Source: Sphingomonadaceae bacterium (GTDB lineage Bacteria > Pseudomonadota > Alphaproteobacteria > Sphingomonadales > Sphingomonadaceae). Taken from it: a stretch of 64,000 bases of DNA. The notes beneath the pieces are model-generated. The model ran no database searches. It was not told the DNA's origin and was given only the letters and a program-made list of their open reading frames with translations. The position numbers and the translations under genes are program-made. The stretch is from contig JAPZTW010000001.1 in NCBI GenBank assembly GCA_027533105.1, positions 1 to 64,000 on the forward strand. Reading direction: 5' to 3'. Numbering within the stretch: position 1 is the first letter of the stretch; every line of letters starts with the position of its first letter. Below are positions 7,916 to 16,720 of this stretch, one piece after another.

Positions 7916-9118
7916 ATGACCAAGTTCCGCACGCTCGACGATCTGGGTGACCTGACCGGCAAGGTCGCGCTGGTGCGCGTCGACCTGAACCTGCCGATGC
8001 AGGAAGGATCGGTCACCGACGATACGCGCGTGCGGGCTTCGGCCCCGACGATCCTGGAACTTGCCAGCAAGGGCGCCAAGGTGCTGCTGCTGGCCCACTT
8101 CGGGCGGCCGAAGGGCGAGAAGGTCTCGACCATGTCGGTGTCGATGACCCTCGATGCCGTCCAGGCCGTGCTCGGCAAGGAAGTGATGTTCGTGCCGGAA
8201 GTGGCGGGTGACGTTGTCAAGCAGGCCGTCGGCATTCTCCGTCCGGGCGATATCGCCATGCTGGAAAACACCCGGTTCTGGAAGGGTGAGGAAAAGAACG
8301 ATCCGGACCTCGCCAGGGCCATCGCGGCCAATGGCGACATCTACGTCAACGACGCCTTTTCCGCCGCGCACCGCGCCCATGCCAGCACCGAGGGGCTGGC
8401 CCACATCCTGCCGGCCTATGCCGGTCGCTCGATGGAAGCCGAGCTCAAGGCGCTGGACGCCGCGCTGGGCACCCCGGTGCGCCCGGTTGCTGCGGTGGTG
8501 GGCGGGGCCAAGGTTTCGTCCAAGCTCGACGTGCTGACGCACCTTGTTACCCAGGTCGATCACCTGATCATCGGCGGCGGCATGGCCAATACCTTCCTCG
8601 CCGCGCGCGGGGTCAATGTCGGCAAGTCGCTGTGCGAACACGATCTGGCGGCGACGGCGGAAGCCATCCTTGAAGCGGCGGACAAGGCGGGCTGCACGGT
8701 TCACCTGCCTTACGACGTGGTTGTGGCCAAGGAATTCGCCGCCAAACCGGCCAGCTTGCGGACCTGCAACGTCCACGAAGTCGCGGCGGACGAGATGATT
8801 CTCGATGTCGGCCCGCAGGCCGTCGAGGCCCTGGCCGATGTGCTTAAGACCTGCCGCACCCTGGTCTGGAACGGGCCGCTCGGCGCGTTCGAGATCGAGC
8901 CGTTCGATGCGGCGACCGTTGCGCTGGCGCGGAGCGCGGCCGCGCTCAGCAAGGAAGGCGTGCTGACCTCGGTCGCCGGTGGCGGCGATACCGTGGCCGC
9001 GCTCAACCATGCCGGGGTTGCTTCTGACTTTACCTATATCTCCACCGCCGGCGGGGCCTTCCTCGAATGGATGGAAGGCAAGGAACTGCCCGGCGTGAAG
9101 GCGCTGGAAACAGCCTGA
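7916..9118 (+). CDS. pgk: Phosphoglycerate kinase
   Basis: 400 residues, normal length. It transfers the acyl phosphate of 1,3-bisphosphoglycerate to ADP. The N-terminal [14 protein letters not shown], the substrate motif [32 protein letters not shown], the hinge region [10 protein letters not shown] and the C-terminal nucleotide site [11 protein letters not shown] are all present. The ATG at 7916 (GGAG 7 bases upstream, abutting the REP-like unit) is preferred over an in-frame start at 7838 that would translate the repeat. It probably belongs to the tkt-gap operon. Confidence 0.97.
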   Translation: MTKFRTLDDLGDLTGKVALVRVDLNLPMQEGSVTDDTRVRASAPTILELASKGAKVLLLAHFGRPKGEKVSTMSVSMTLDAVQAVLGKEVMFVPEVAGDVVKQAVGILRPGDIAMLENTRFWKGEEKNDPDLARAIAANGDIYVNDAFSAAHRAHASTEGLAHILPAYAGRSMEAELKALDAALGTPVRPVAAVVGGAKVSSKLDVLTHLVTQVDHLIIGGGMANTFLAARGVNVGKSLCEHDLAATAEAILEAADKAGCTVHLPYDVVVAKEFAAKPASLRTCNVHEVAADEMILDVGPQAVEALADVLKTCRTLVWNGPLGAFEIEPFDAATVALARSAAALSKEGVLTSVAGGGDTVAALNHAGVASDFTYISTAGGAFLEWMEGKELPGVKALETA

Positions 9119-9175
9119 CAATTTGACCGCTCGCGCGCTTGCGGCCCTGCCGCAGGCCCGCTATGGCCCGCGACA

Positions 9176-9187
9176 GCATACGTATGC
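9176..9187. promoter_or_regulatory. Perfect 12-bp palindrome upstream of the aldolase gene
   Basis: GCATACGTATGC is a perfect palindrome 21 bp upstream of the aldolase ATG, in an otherwise GC-rich 89-bp gap. Its AT-rich centre and placement make it a possible binding site for a dimeric regulator of aldolase expression. No regulator is identified and it could be chance. Confidence 0.3.
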
Positions 9188-9207
9188 AAAGAACAGGGAC
9201 GGACAGC

Positions 9208-10101
9208 ATGAACTTCGCCGAAATGACCGCCAAGATGGCCGCCGGTAACGGTTTTATCGCCGCGCTTGACCAGTCGGGTGGCTCGACGCCCAAGGCGCTG
9301 GCCGGTTACGGGATCGGCGAGGACGCCTGGACCACCGAGGCCGAGATGTTCGACCTGATCCACTCCATGCGCGAACGGATCATCACCTCGCCCGCTTTCG
9401 ATGGCAGCAAGGTAATCGGCGCGATCCTGTTCGAGCGGACCATGGATGGCACCGCCGGAGGAAAGCCGGTGCCGCAGGCGCTGATCGACAAGGGCGTGGT
9501 GCCCTTCATCAAGATCGACAAGGGGCTTGAGGCCGAGGAAAACGGCGTCCAGCTGATGAAGCCGATGCCGGAACTCGATGCCCTGCTGGCCCGTTCCAAG
9601 GCGCTCGGCGTGTTCGGCACCAAGGAACGCTCGGTAATCAATTCGGCCAACCGCGCGGGCATTGCCGCCGTGGTCAAGCAGCAGTTCGAAGTCGGCCAGC
9701 AGGTGTTGGCCCACGGGATGATGCCGATCATCGAGCCCGAAGTGAACATCAAGAGCGAGACCCGCGCCGAATGCGACGCGATCCTGCTCGATGAAATCCT
9801 GAAGAACCTGGCTGAGCTGCCCGAAGGCCAGCAGGTGATGCTCAAGCTGTCGCTGCCGGTTGAGCCTGGCAAGTTCGACCCGCTGGTCGATCACCCCAAG
9901 GTGCTGCGCGTCGTGGCGCTGTCGGGCGGCTACAAGCGCCCGGAAGCCTGCGTTGAACTGTCGAAGAACCGTGGCATCATCGCTAGCTTCAGCCGCGCGC
10001 TGCTGGAAGACCTGCGGCACCAGATGACCCAGGCCGAATTCGATGCGGCGCTGGGCGAGGCGATCGACCAGATCTATCGTGGGTCGACCCAGAAGATCTG
10101 A
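9208..10101 (+). CDS. fda: Class I fructose-bisphosphate aldolase
   Basis: 297 residues, the length of the short bacterial class I (Schiff-base) aldolases such as staphylococcal Fda. It cleaves fructose-1,6-bisphosphate to dihydroxyacetone phosphate and glyceraldehyde-3-phosphate. The hallmark start GNGFIAALDQSGGSTPKAL is followed by GAILFERTMD, VVPFIKIDKGL, MPIIEPEVNIKSETR and VMLKLSLPVEPG, where the Schiff-base Lys is expected, and a late LSGGYKRPEAC. The ATG at 9208 fits the family start. No zinc motif of class II enzymes is seen. It closes the carbohydrate group and is followed by a strong hairpin. Confidence 0.93.
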   Translation: MNFAEMTAKMAAGNGFIAALDQSGGSTPKALAGYGIGEDAWTTEAEMFDLIHSMRERIITSPAFDGSKVIGAILFERTMDGTAGGKPVPQALIDKGVVPFIKIDKGLEAEENGVQLMKPMPELDALLARSKALGVFGTKERSVINSANRAGIAAVVKQQFEVGQQVLAHGMMPIIEPEVNIKSETRAECDAILLDEILKNLAELPEGQQVMLKLSLPVEPGKFDPLVDHPKVLRVVALSGGYKRPEACVELSKNRGIIASFSRALLEDLRHQMTQAEFDAALGEAIDQIYRGSTQKI

Positions 10102-10128
10102 TCCCCCCTATCGGCTTGAATTGTTGGC

Positions 10129-10158
10129 CCGGCTCGGATTTACTGCAATCCGAGCCGG
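10129..10158 (+). terminator. Strong hairpin after the aldolase gene
   Basis: CCGGCTCGGATT (10129-10140) pairs perfectly with AATCCGAGCCGG (10147-10158) around a TACTGC loop: a 12-bp GC-rich stem 27 bases past the aldolase stop. There is no following T-run, so it may act as a factor-assisted terminator or an mRNA 3'-end stabiliser for the glycolytic transcript. Confidence 0.6.
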
Positions 10159-10188
10159 TCGCCAGACGTGCCGGCATGGGGAGAATGC

Positions 10189-11679
10189 ATGGCGCGCAGC
10201 GGGGCGAATGGCGGCAGGGGTGGAACGGTCTCTGTCGCTGATCTGGTCAGCAGGATCGAAGCCGGACCGCAGGGGCCGAAAACCGTTGTCGTCTTCGATT
10301 TCGACGGCACCCTGATCGCGGGCTATTCCGCGAGCGCCTTCTTCCAGGCGCATTTGCGCAAGGGCGATTACAACGCCTTCGATCTGGCCGAGGCCGGGGT
10401 GGCGATCTGGCAATCGGTGGCCAAGGCGATCGAGATGCAGGACCTGCTGAACAAGGCGGTTGGCAAGTGGAAGGGCAAGAAAGAGTCTGAGCTGCTCGAA
10501 CTGGGCGAGAAGATCTTCGACAAGAAACTGTCGGACAAGGTCTATCCTGAAATGGTCACCCTGCTGATGGCCCACCGCAAGGCCGGGCACACCATTGCCA
10601 TCGCCAGTTCCGCCACCCGCTTCCAGGTTGAGCCGACCGCCCGCTTCCTGGGGATCGAGCACGTGATGACCTCGACCGTGGAGGTCAATCGGCGCGGGGT
10701 GCTGACCGGGCGGATGCTGGAGCCGCAGATGTGGGGCAAGGGCAAGGCCGATGCGGTCAAGGCCTTCGTCAAGGCGCGCAAGGCCAGGCTGGCCGACACC
10801 TGGTTCTATGCCGATGGGGACGAGGAGATCGGCCTGATGCAGGCGGTCGGCCACCCCGTTCCCACCAATCCGGGCAAGGAACTGGCCGCAACCGCGCGCG
10901 CGGAAGGCTGGGATATCCTGCGCCACTCCAGCCGCGGTTCGACCACGCCCGAACTGCTCACCCGCACTGCCACGGGCCTGATGAGCCTGTTCCCGCTGCT
11001 CTATACCGGGATCGGGGTAGGGCTGCTGACCCGCAACAAGCGCAATGCCGCCAACCTGACCCTGCCGATGTGGGCGGACAGCGTGATGCTGGCATCGGGG
11101 GTGAAGCTGCGGGTTTCGGGGCGCGAGCATCTCAGCTCGCACCGGCCGGCCGTTTTCCTGTTCAACCATCGCAACAATTTCGACGCCTTCTTCGTTGGCG
11201 CCTTGGTCCGCACAGACCTCGCCTGGGTGGGCAAGGCCGAACTCAAGAAGAACCCGATCAGCGCCATGCTGAGCCGCCTCGTACCCGTCGCTTTCGTCGA
11301 GCGGAGCGGCGGTTCGCCCGAGGAGGCCGCCAAGGCGCTGGAGCCGGTCGCTAAGATGGTCCGCGAAGGCTGTTCGATCATGATCGCGCCCGAAGGCACG
11401 CGCGTGCGCGATATGACGGTCGATGTCGGGCCCTTCAAGAAGGGCGCGTTCCACATGGCTCGCAGCCTCGGCATTCCGCTGGTGCCGATCGTGATCCGTA
11501 ACGCACTGGACGTGGCCGGACGCGATGCGGTCATGCTGCGATCGGGTACGGTCGACATTGCCGTGCTGCCGCCAGTCGAGACGAAGGGCTGGACCGAGAA
11601 GTCAGTCTCCGCAAAGGTCGAGGAAGTGCGGCAGATGTTTGTAGATACCCTGAAGGATTGGCCCGATGTCGATGATTGA
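10189..11679 (+). CDS. HAD-IB phosphatase fused to PlsC-type acyltransferase
   Basis: 496 residues in two domains. The first (about 20-240) is a HAD-IB hydrolase with motif I VFDFDGTLIAGYSA, motif II in AIASSATRF and motif III in WFYADGDEE. The second (about 290-490) is a 1-acyl-glycerol-3-phosphate acyltransferase with the NHRNNFD block (HX4D) and the PEGTR block. Such fusions are known in actinobacteria and some proteobacteria and could couple acylation of lysophosphatidate with dephosphorylation toward diacylglycerol. The ATG at 10189 has a GGGGAG site. It overlaps the following lipase gene by 14 bp. The exact substrate of the HAD domain is not known. Confidence 0.85.
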   Translation: MARSGANGGRGGTVSVADLVSRIEAGPQGPKTVVVFDFDGTLIAGYSASAFFQAHLRKGDYNAFDLAEAGVAIWQSVAKAIEMQDLLNKAVGKWKGKKESELLELGEKIFDKKLSDKVYPEMVTLLMAHRKAGHTIAIASSATRFQVEPTARFLGIEHVMTSTVEVNRRGVLTGRMLEPQMWGKGKADAVKAFVKARKARLADTWFYADGDEEIGLMQAVGHPVPTNPGKELAATARAEGWDILRHSSRGSTTPELLTRTATGLMSLFPLLYTGIGVGLLTRNKRNAANLTLPMWADSVMLASGVKLRVSGREHLSSHRPAVFLFNHRNNFDAFFVGALVRTDLAWVGKAELKKNPISAMLSRLVPVAFVERSGGSPEEAAKALEPVAKMVREGCSIMIAPEGTRVRDMTVDVGPFKKGAFHMARSLGIPLVPIVIRNALDVAGRDAVMLRSGTVDIAVLPPVETKGWTEKSVSAKVEEVRQMFVDTLKDWPDVDD

Positions 11680-12499
11680 ATTCACTTTTCCGGGCGCGAA
11701 AGGGATTCCGATCTTCGCCACGAGCTGGATGCCCGGCGGCGTGCCGGTCGATCACATCGTCCTGGCCCATGGCTATGGCGAACATCTCGGCCGCTATCAG
11801 GCTGTCGCCGACGTGCTGAATGCCGCAGGCTACGCGGTCCACGCACTGGATCATCGTGGGCACGGCAAGTCTGGCGGCCCCCGCGCGGTGATTGACAGCT
11901 TTACCAATGCTGATGCCGACCTGGACCAATTGGTCGACCGGGTACGCAAGGAAGCCGGGCTGTCACGGGTCAAGCTGATCGGCCATTCAATGGGTGGATC
12001 GCTGGCGCTCAATTACGCGCTGAACCATCCGGAGAAACTGTCGGGCCTGATCCTTTCAGGGCCGGCCATTGGCGGCGGGTTGCCGCCATTCCAGACCAGG
12101 CTCCTCGCCATTATCTCGCGGATCGCACCGCGTCTTGGCATGATCAGGCTCGATGCTGATGCCGTCAGCCGCGATCCGCAAGTGGTGGCGGCATACAAGG
12201 CCGATCCGCTGGTTTTTCATGGCAAAGTCCCGGCTCGCACCGCCCGCGAGATGATGCATGCGGTCACCACCTATCCACCCCGCGTCGGCGCGATGCAGGT
12301 GCCATGCCTGCTGATGCATGGCAGCGCCGATACACTCGTCCGCGCTGCCGATGCCCAGCCGGTGTTCGATGCGATCGGCAGTCCGGACAAGACCGTCCGG
12401 ATCTTTGACGGGCTATACCACGAGATCTTCAACGAGCCTGAACGGATGGAAGTGCTGGGGATTGTCCGCGACTGGCTGGATGCCCATCCGCCAGCCTAG
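11666..12499 (+). CDS. Alpha/beta hydrolase, monoacylglycerol lipase type
   Basis: 277 residues, a full serine hydrolase. The oxyanion region HGYGEHLGRY, the Asp-bearing LDHRGHGKSGG and the nucleophile elbow GHSMGGSLAL are typical of monoacylglycerol lipases (Hydrolase_4); the acid lies in MHGSADTLV and the base in GLYHEIFNE. It overlaps the HAD-PlsC fusion by 14 bp, so coupling with acylglycerol turnover is likely. It is convergent with plsB. It would release glycerol and fatty acid from monoacylglycerols, but lysophospholipase activity is an alternative. Confidence 0.85.
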   Translation: MSMIEFTFPGAKGIPIFATSWMPGGVPVDHIVLAHGYGEHLGRYQAVADVLNAAGYAVHALDHRGHGKSGGPRAVIDSFTNADADLDQLVDRVRKEAGLSRVKLIGHSMGGSLALNYALNHPEKLSGLILSGPAIGGGLPPFQTRLLAIISRIAPRLGMIRLDADAVSRDPQVVAAYKADPLVFHGKVPARTAREMMHAVTTYPPRVGAMQVPCLLMHGSADTLVRAADAQPVFDAIGSPDKTVRIFDGLYHEIFNEPERMEVLGIVRDWLDAHPPA

Positions 12500-12510
12500 C
12501 CGCCCCCACT

Positions 12511-14817
12511 TTAGCCCCCTAGCGCCTCGCGGCATTGCACCTCGATCTGATCGAGCGCGGCGAGGGTCGCGCGCAGGACCTTCGACCGTCCCTCGCGCCG
12601 TGCGGCCAGGTCTGGGCCAGGTTCGACCAGCCTGACATTGCTCGCCAGTTGCCAGGCCGTGGCGAACAACTGGCGCGAAACCGCCTCGGGATTGCGGATG
12701 GTCTGTTCCAGCAGATACTGCCGCCCCAGGCCATCAGCGGCGGTGAGCACGTCCTTTTCCTGTGCAGCCGTATCGACCGGCAGGGTCAGCAACACGTCAA
12801 GCACAATGCGATAAGCCTCAAGGAACGGACGCAGCGCGGCATGGGCCAGCCCCACGCCGAACAGGCTGTCCAGCACCTCGCGCCCCGATCCAGCCTCGGC
12901 CAACTTGCGCCGCCAGTCCTGGTCGATCAGGTCCATCTCCGCCGCGAGCCCATCCTCGAAGGCCGGGCGTTCGCGGAAGAAAAATTCGAACTTCAGCGAT
13001 TCACGTAGGGCCAGCGCGGTCTCGAAGAATTGCGCCTCGCGCCGCGCGGGCGGTGCGGCCACGGCGCTCATGGCCGAGACCTCGGCAATCGCCCGCTCCA
13101 GCACGAAATGGAGCATCGAATTGCGATAGAAGGCCGCACCGATGTGCTGGCCCTCGGCAATACCATAGACCGGCACCGGCCCGCCATCGAAGCGGGTGAC
13201 CACGCCCGATTCCATCAGGGTATCGAGCACGGCGTCGAGCGCGGCGGGATCTTCCAGAGCGGCACTGTCGGCCAGCGGTTGTCCCCGCAGCCGTGCATGG
13301 TTCACCAGCATGGCGGCAAAGCGCGCGAGCCGTTCGCGGGGTATCGAGCGACCGCCCGTGGCGAGCAGCGCAAAGGTAACCAGGGCAATCCCGGTGATCG
13401 GGGTGGCCTGGTTGATCCGCCACGAGACCGCGAGCGACAGCTTATTCAGCGCCAGTTGCGCCTCGGGTGTCTTGCCATCTGAATGCGGATCGGGCGGGCC
13501 AAGCGCCTCGCGCATCGACAGCGGCTCCGCCACCCGCAGATAGGCCTTGCCGTAGGAGGTCCGCAGACTGCGCAGGTACCGCAGCATCCAGCCAAGGTTC
13601 TCGGGCTTTTTTTTGCCGCCCTTTGCCTCGTTGGCGAAGTCCTTGGTTTCGTAGACCTGGTCATAGACCAGCGCTACGGGCACCAGCATGATGTCGTCGA
13701 TCCGGCCCTGGCGATAGGCGTCGACGACGTAGGTCAGCAGGCCCAGCTTGGGCGGCAGCAGCTTGCCGGTGCGCGAACGGGTGCCTTCCGGAAACCACGA
13801 GAGGTTGAAGCGCCGCTCGATCAGGTATGCGAGGTATTCGCGCAGGACGAAGCGATAGGTCGCGTTCTCGCGAATGTCGCGGCGCAGGAAGATATAGCCG
13901 GCGCGGCGCATGATCGGGCCCATCGGCCAGAACGACATGTTGATGCCCGCGAACAGGCTGGGCAGCGGCAGGCCATGATCGGCCAGCACGGTATTGACGA
14001 TGGGCGCGTCGACATTGGCCTTGTGCGCCGGCAGGATCAGCGCGGGATAGCGCGCGAAGACATCGTGCAGCTGCTCCAGCTGTTCCGGTTCGACATCGAC
14101 CGTGCCATAGGCCTTTTCATAGGCCGCGCGGAAGAAGCGCAGCATACCCTCGATCGCAAAGGGATTATGCCCGGTCCGCAGCTCTTCCAGATAGCCGCGT
14201 GCCTCGGCCAGCAGTTCGGTCTCGGTGCGCCCCGTTTCCTCCACCAGACGCGCCAGGCCGGCGGCAAAGCCGGGCGCAGCGATCACATCGGCCGGTTCGA
14301 CCCGCGGCATCTTGAACCGCTTGCCGTAGAGCGGGTACTCGGCCCGCTCGAGCGAAAGCTCGGCCTGTCGCGCAACGAAATCAGCAAAGTCGGTGCCGCG
14401 TCCACCGGTGCGCTGCTTCCACCTGGCCCGCAGCAGCCCCAGCGCGGCGGGCTGGGCCACCACCACGCGCCAGCGCGGATCGGCCGCGTCTCGTTCGCGC
14501 CGCTTGACGCTCTCCGCCGGTTCGCGCGGGTCGCCCAAACCGAGCAGGGCACGCCAGCCGCTGGGCAGTTCGCCCTTGCGCGGCAACCAGGCGATCCGCA
14601 GCGGTGCCAGTTCCACCGCGTCGTCATCGAGCGAGGCGACCAGTCTTGCCACCTCGACCGAGAAGGGCGCATCGCTGCGCTCGATTGCCACCAGTCGTCC
14701 GGCAAGGCCGGCAGTGTGCCGTTCCAGCAGCTCGCGCTCGGTCTGCCCGCGATAGAGCGCAAGGAAGATCCGCTGGACCTTGGGTTCGGTGTCGGGAGTG
14801 GAGGCCGCGGTCGCCAT
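12511..14817 (-). CDS. plsB: Glycerol-3-phosphate O-acyltransferase PlsB
   Basis: 768 residues, close to E. coli PlsB (807). It carries out the first acylation of sn-glycerol-3-phosphate in phospholipid synthesis at the inner membrane. The catalytic block LPAHKANVDAPIV (HX4D), the following NMSFWPMGPIMRRAGYIFLRR and FPEGTRSRTGKLLPPKLGLL are the PlsB signatures, with long helical N- and C-terminal parts. It lies 2 bp after gpsA on the same strand, so substrate formation and use are encoded together. PlsB rather than PlsX/PlsY is not universal in Alphaproteobacteria. Confidence 0.93.
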   Translation of the reverse strand: MATAASTPDTEPKVQRIFLALYRGQTERELLERHTAGLAGRLVAIERSDAPFSVEVARLVASLDDDAVELAPLRIAWLPRKGELPSGWRALLGLGDPREPAESVKRRERDAADPRWRVVVAQPAALGLLRARWKQRTGGRGTDFADFVARQAELSLERAEYPLYGKRFKMPRVEPADVIAAPGFAAGLARLVEETGRTETELLAEARGYLEELRTGHNPFAIEGMLRFFRAAYEKAYGTVDVEPEQLEQLHDVFARYPALILPAHKANVDAPIVNTVLADHGLPLPSLFAGINMSFWPMGPIMRRAGYIFLRRDIRENATYRFVLREYLAYLIERRFNLSWFPEGTRSRTGKLLPPKLGLLTYVVDAYRQGRIDDIMLVPVALVYDQVYETKDFANEAKGGKKKPENLGWMLRYLRSLRTSYGKAYLRVAEPLSMREALGPPDPHSDGKTPEAQLALNKLSLAVSWRINQATPITGIALVTFALLATGGRSIPRERLARFAAMLVNHARLRGQPLADSAALEDPAALDAVLDTLMESGVVTRFDGGPVPVYGIAEGQHIGAAFYRNSMLHFVLERAIAEVSAMSAVAAPPARREAQFFETALALRESLKFEFFFRERPAFEDGLAAEMDLIDQDWRRKLAEAGSGREVLDSLFGVGLAHAALRPFLEAYRIVLDVLLTLPVDTAAQEKDVLTAADGLGRQYLLEQTIRNPEAVSRQLFATAWQLASNVRLVEPGPDLAARREGRSKVLRATLAALDQIEVQCREALGG

Positions 14818-14819
14818 GG

Positions 14820-15842
14820 TCAGCCCGGCTCCGCTTCGGATCCGGCGGCCGTGCTCAGCAGGCCGCGGAAGGCGCTGGTCGCCGGCGCACCTTCATGGAC
14901 CACAGCATAGACTTCGCGCACGATCGGCAATTCGATTCCGCGTTCGCAGGCCATCTGCCAGACCGGGCCGACGCTCTTTACGCCTTCGGCGACCTGGCTC
15001 ATCCCGGCCAGCACCTGTTCGATCGTCTTGCCCGAACCAAGCTCAAGCCCGACCGTGCGGTTGCGGCTTTGCGGGCTGGTGCAGGTGGCCAGCAGATCGC
15101 CCATGCCGGCGAGGCCCATCAGCGTTTCGGCACGGCCACCCAGGGCAACGCCCAACCGCATCATCTCGGCCTGGCTGCGGGTGAGCAGGGCGGAACGGGT
15201 ATTGACCCCGGCACCCAGCGCGTCGCCCATGCCGGTGGCGATGGCGAAGATGTTCTTCAGCGCGCCGCCCAGTTCGGCGCCAACCACGTCGTCATTGGTG
15301 TAGACCCGGAACAGTCCGGTCCGGAACAGGCCCTGCAATTCGCGCACGATCACCTCGTCATCCATCGCGATGACGGCGGCGGCGGCGAGGCCGGACATGA
15401 TTTCCTTGGCGAGGTTGGGCCCGGTCAGCACACCGAGCGGATGGCCGGGCAGTTCCTCGCCAATCACCTCGGTCATCCGCTTGCCCGTAGAGAGTTCGAA
15501 ACCCTTGGCCAGGCTGATGATCGGCACCCAGGGGCGGATGAAGGGGCGGATTGCGGCCGCGGTTTCGCGGGTTACCTGCGAAGGCACGCCGAATACGATC
15601 ACGTCGGCACCGCTGACCGCTTCGGCCAGTTCGGTTGTGGCGCGCAGGCTTGGGGTCAGGCGGGCATCGGGCAGGTAGCGGCGGTTGGTGGAGTGCTGGT
15701 TGATCTCCGCAACCGTATCCGGGCTGCGGGCCCAGAGCGTGGTCGGCGCATTGCGCGCCACCAGCGAGGCCACGGTCGTTCCCCAGGAGCCGCCGCCCAG
15801 CAGGCCAACCTTCAACTCGCGCGTCAGACCTTTCTTGCCCAC
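14820..15842 (-). CDS. gpsA: NAD(P)H-dependent glycerol-3-phosphate dehydrogenase
   Basis: 340 residues. It reduces dihydroxyacetone phosphate to sn-glycerol-3-phosphate for phospholipid synthesis. The Rossmann start VGLLGGGSWGTTVAS, the motif SLAKGFELSTGK, LTGPNLAKEIMSG, the active-site Lys in GGALKNIFAIATG and TRSQAEMMRLGVALGG are all present. The start is GTG at 15842, with GAGAGGGG 5 bases upstream. It forms a two-gene operon with plsB. Confidence 0.95.
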   Translation of the reverse strand: MGKKGLTRELKVGLLGGGSWGTTVASLVARNAPTTLWARSPDTVAEINQHSTNRRYLPDARLTPSLRATTELAEAVSGADVIVFGVPSQVTRETAAAIRPFIRPWVPIISLAKGFELSTGKRMTEVIGEELPGHPLGVLTGPNLAKEIMSGLAAAAVIAMDDEVIVRELQGLFRTGLFRVYTNDDVVGAELGGALKNIFAIATGMGDALGAGVNTRSALLTRSQAEMMRLGVALGGRAETLMGLAGMGDLLATCTSPQSRNRTVGLELGSGKTIEQVLAGMSQVAEGVKSVGPVWQMACERGIELPIVREVYAVVHEGAPATSAFRGLLSTAAGSEAEPG

Positions 15843-15940
15843 TCAGCCCCTCTCATAGTGGTTTTTTCGCAACTTGCGGCAGGAGCGGCCAATGCGCAAG
15901 CGGCTTGCAAGGTGCGCCCTGGGGTGCCAAGCGATCCGGC

Positions 15941-16720
15941 ATGACCGAAGCCCGCATTCTCCCGCTCGAAGGCATCCACAACTTCCGTGATTACGGCGGG
16001 TATGAAGGCCTGGATGGCCGCAAGGTCCGTTCTGGACTGCTCTGGCGCTCGGCCCAGCACGGCGAAGCGACCGATGCCGATCTGGCCGAAGTGCAGCGCC
16101 TTGGCCTGGCCACAGTGATCGACCTGCGCGGGACCAGCGAGCGCATGGCGAACCCCTGCCGCCGCGCGCCGGGATTTGCCGCCGAAGTCCTGCATAGCCC
16201 GGGCGAAACAGCGGGCCTCGCGCTGCATGTCGAGGCGGCCGAGGGTGCTCTGACGCGGGAGCAGGCGCGGGCGGCGATGATGCGGCTCTATGAAGGCATT
16301 GCCCATCGCGACAACTTCGTGCCGATGCTGCGGACCTATTTCGACGCCCTGCTGCGCGCGCCGCAGCCCAGCCTGGTCCATTGCGTGGCGGGCAAGGACC
16401 GGACCGGCTTTGCCGTGGCGCTGGCCCAGCACGTGCTGGGCGTCGCGCGCGATGCAATTGTGGCCGATTACCTCCTCACCAACGTGGCAGGGAACATCGA
16501 GCGGCGGATCGAGCAGGGGGCCGAGACGATCCGCGCCAAATACGGTTCGATCGACGAAGCCACGATCCGCACCCTGATGGGCGTTGAGGAAGACTATATC
16601 GTCACCGCGCTCGACCGGGCCGAAGCGGCGCATGGTTCGCTCGACAGCTACCTAGAAACCGTGCTGGGCGTCGATGCGGCTGCGCGCGAACGGCTGCGCG
16701 CGCATTACCTCGTCGATTAG
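15941..16720 (+). CDS. Tyrosine-protein phosphatase (DSP-like)
   Basis: 259 residues. The N-terminus EGIHNFRDYGGYEGLDGRKV and LLWRSAQHGEATDADL are typical of the Y_phosphatase3 family (LipA/IphP type). The active site VHCVAGKDRTGFAVAL contains the CX5R motif (Cys near 148, Arg near 154), and the general acid is likely in the DLRGTSER or mid regions. The family can act on phosphotyrosine, phosphoserine or phosphoinositides. No signal peptide is seen with the ATG at 15941. Its stop codon overlaps that of the convergent hydrolase gene. Confidence 0.85.
   Translation: MTEARILPLEGIHNFRDYGGYEGLDGRKVRSGLLWRSAQHGEATDADLAEVQRLGLATVIDLRGTSERMANPCRRAPGFAAEVLHSPGETAGLALHVEAAEGALTREQARAAMMRLYEGIAHRDNFVPMLRTYFDALLRAPQPSLVHCVAGKDRTGFAVALAQHVLGVARDAIVADYLLTNVAGNIERRIEQGAETIRAKYGSIDEATIRTLMGVEEDYIVTALDRAEAAHGSLDSYLETVLGVDAAARERLRAHYLVD

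Noticed and set aside
4566..9121. Long open frames on the minus strand opposite tkt, gap and pgk (750 and 775 codons)
   Set aside because: They are antisense to well-conserved glycolytic genes, have His/Gly/Arg-rich low-complexity composition, and no family motif or ribosome site; they arise from high GC content.
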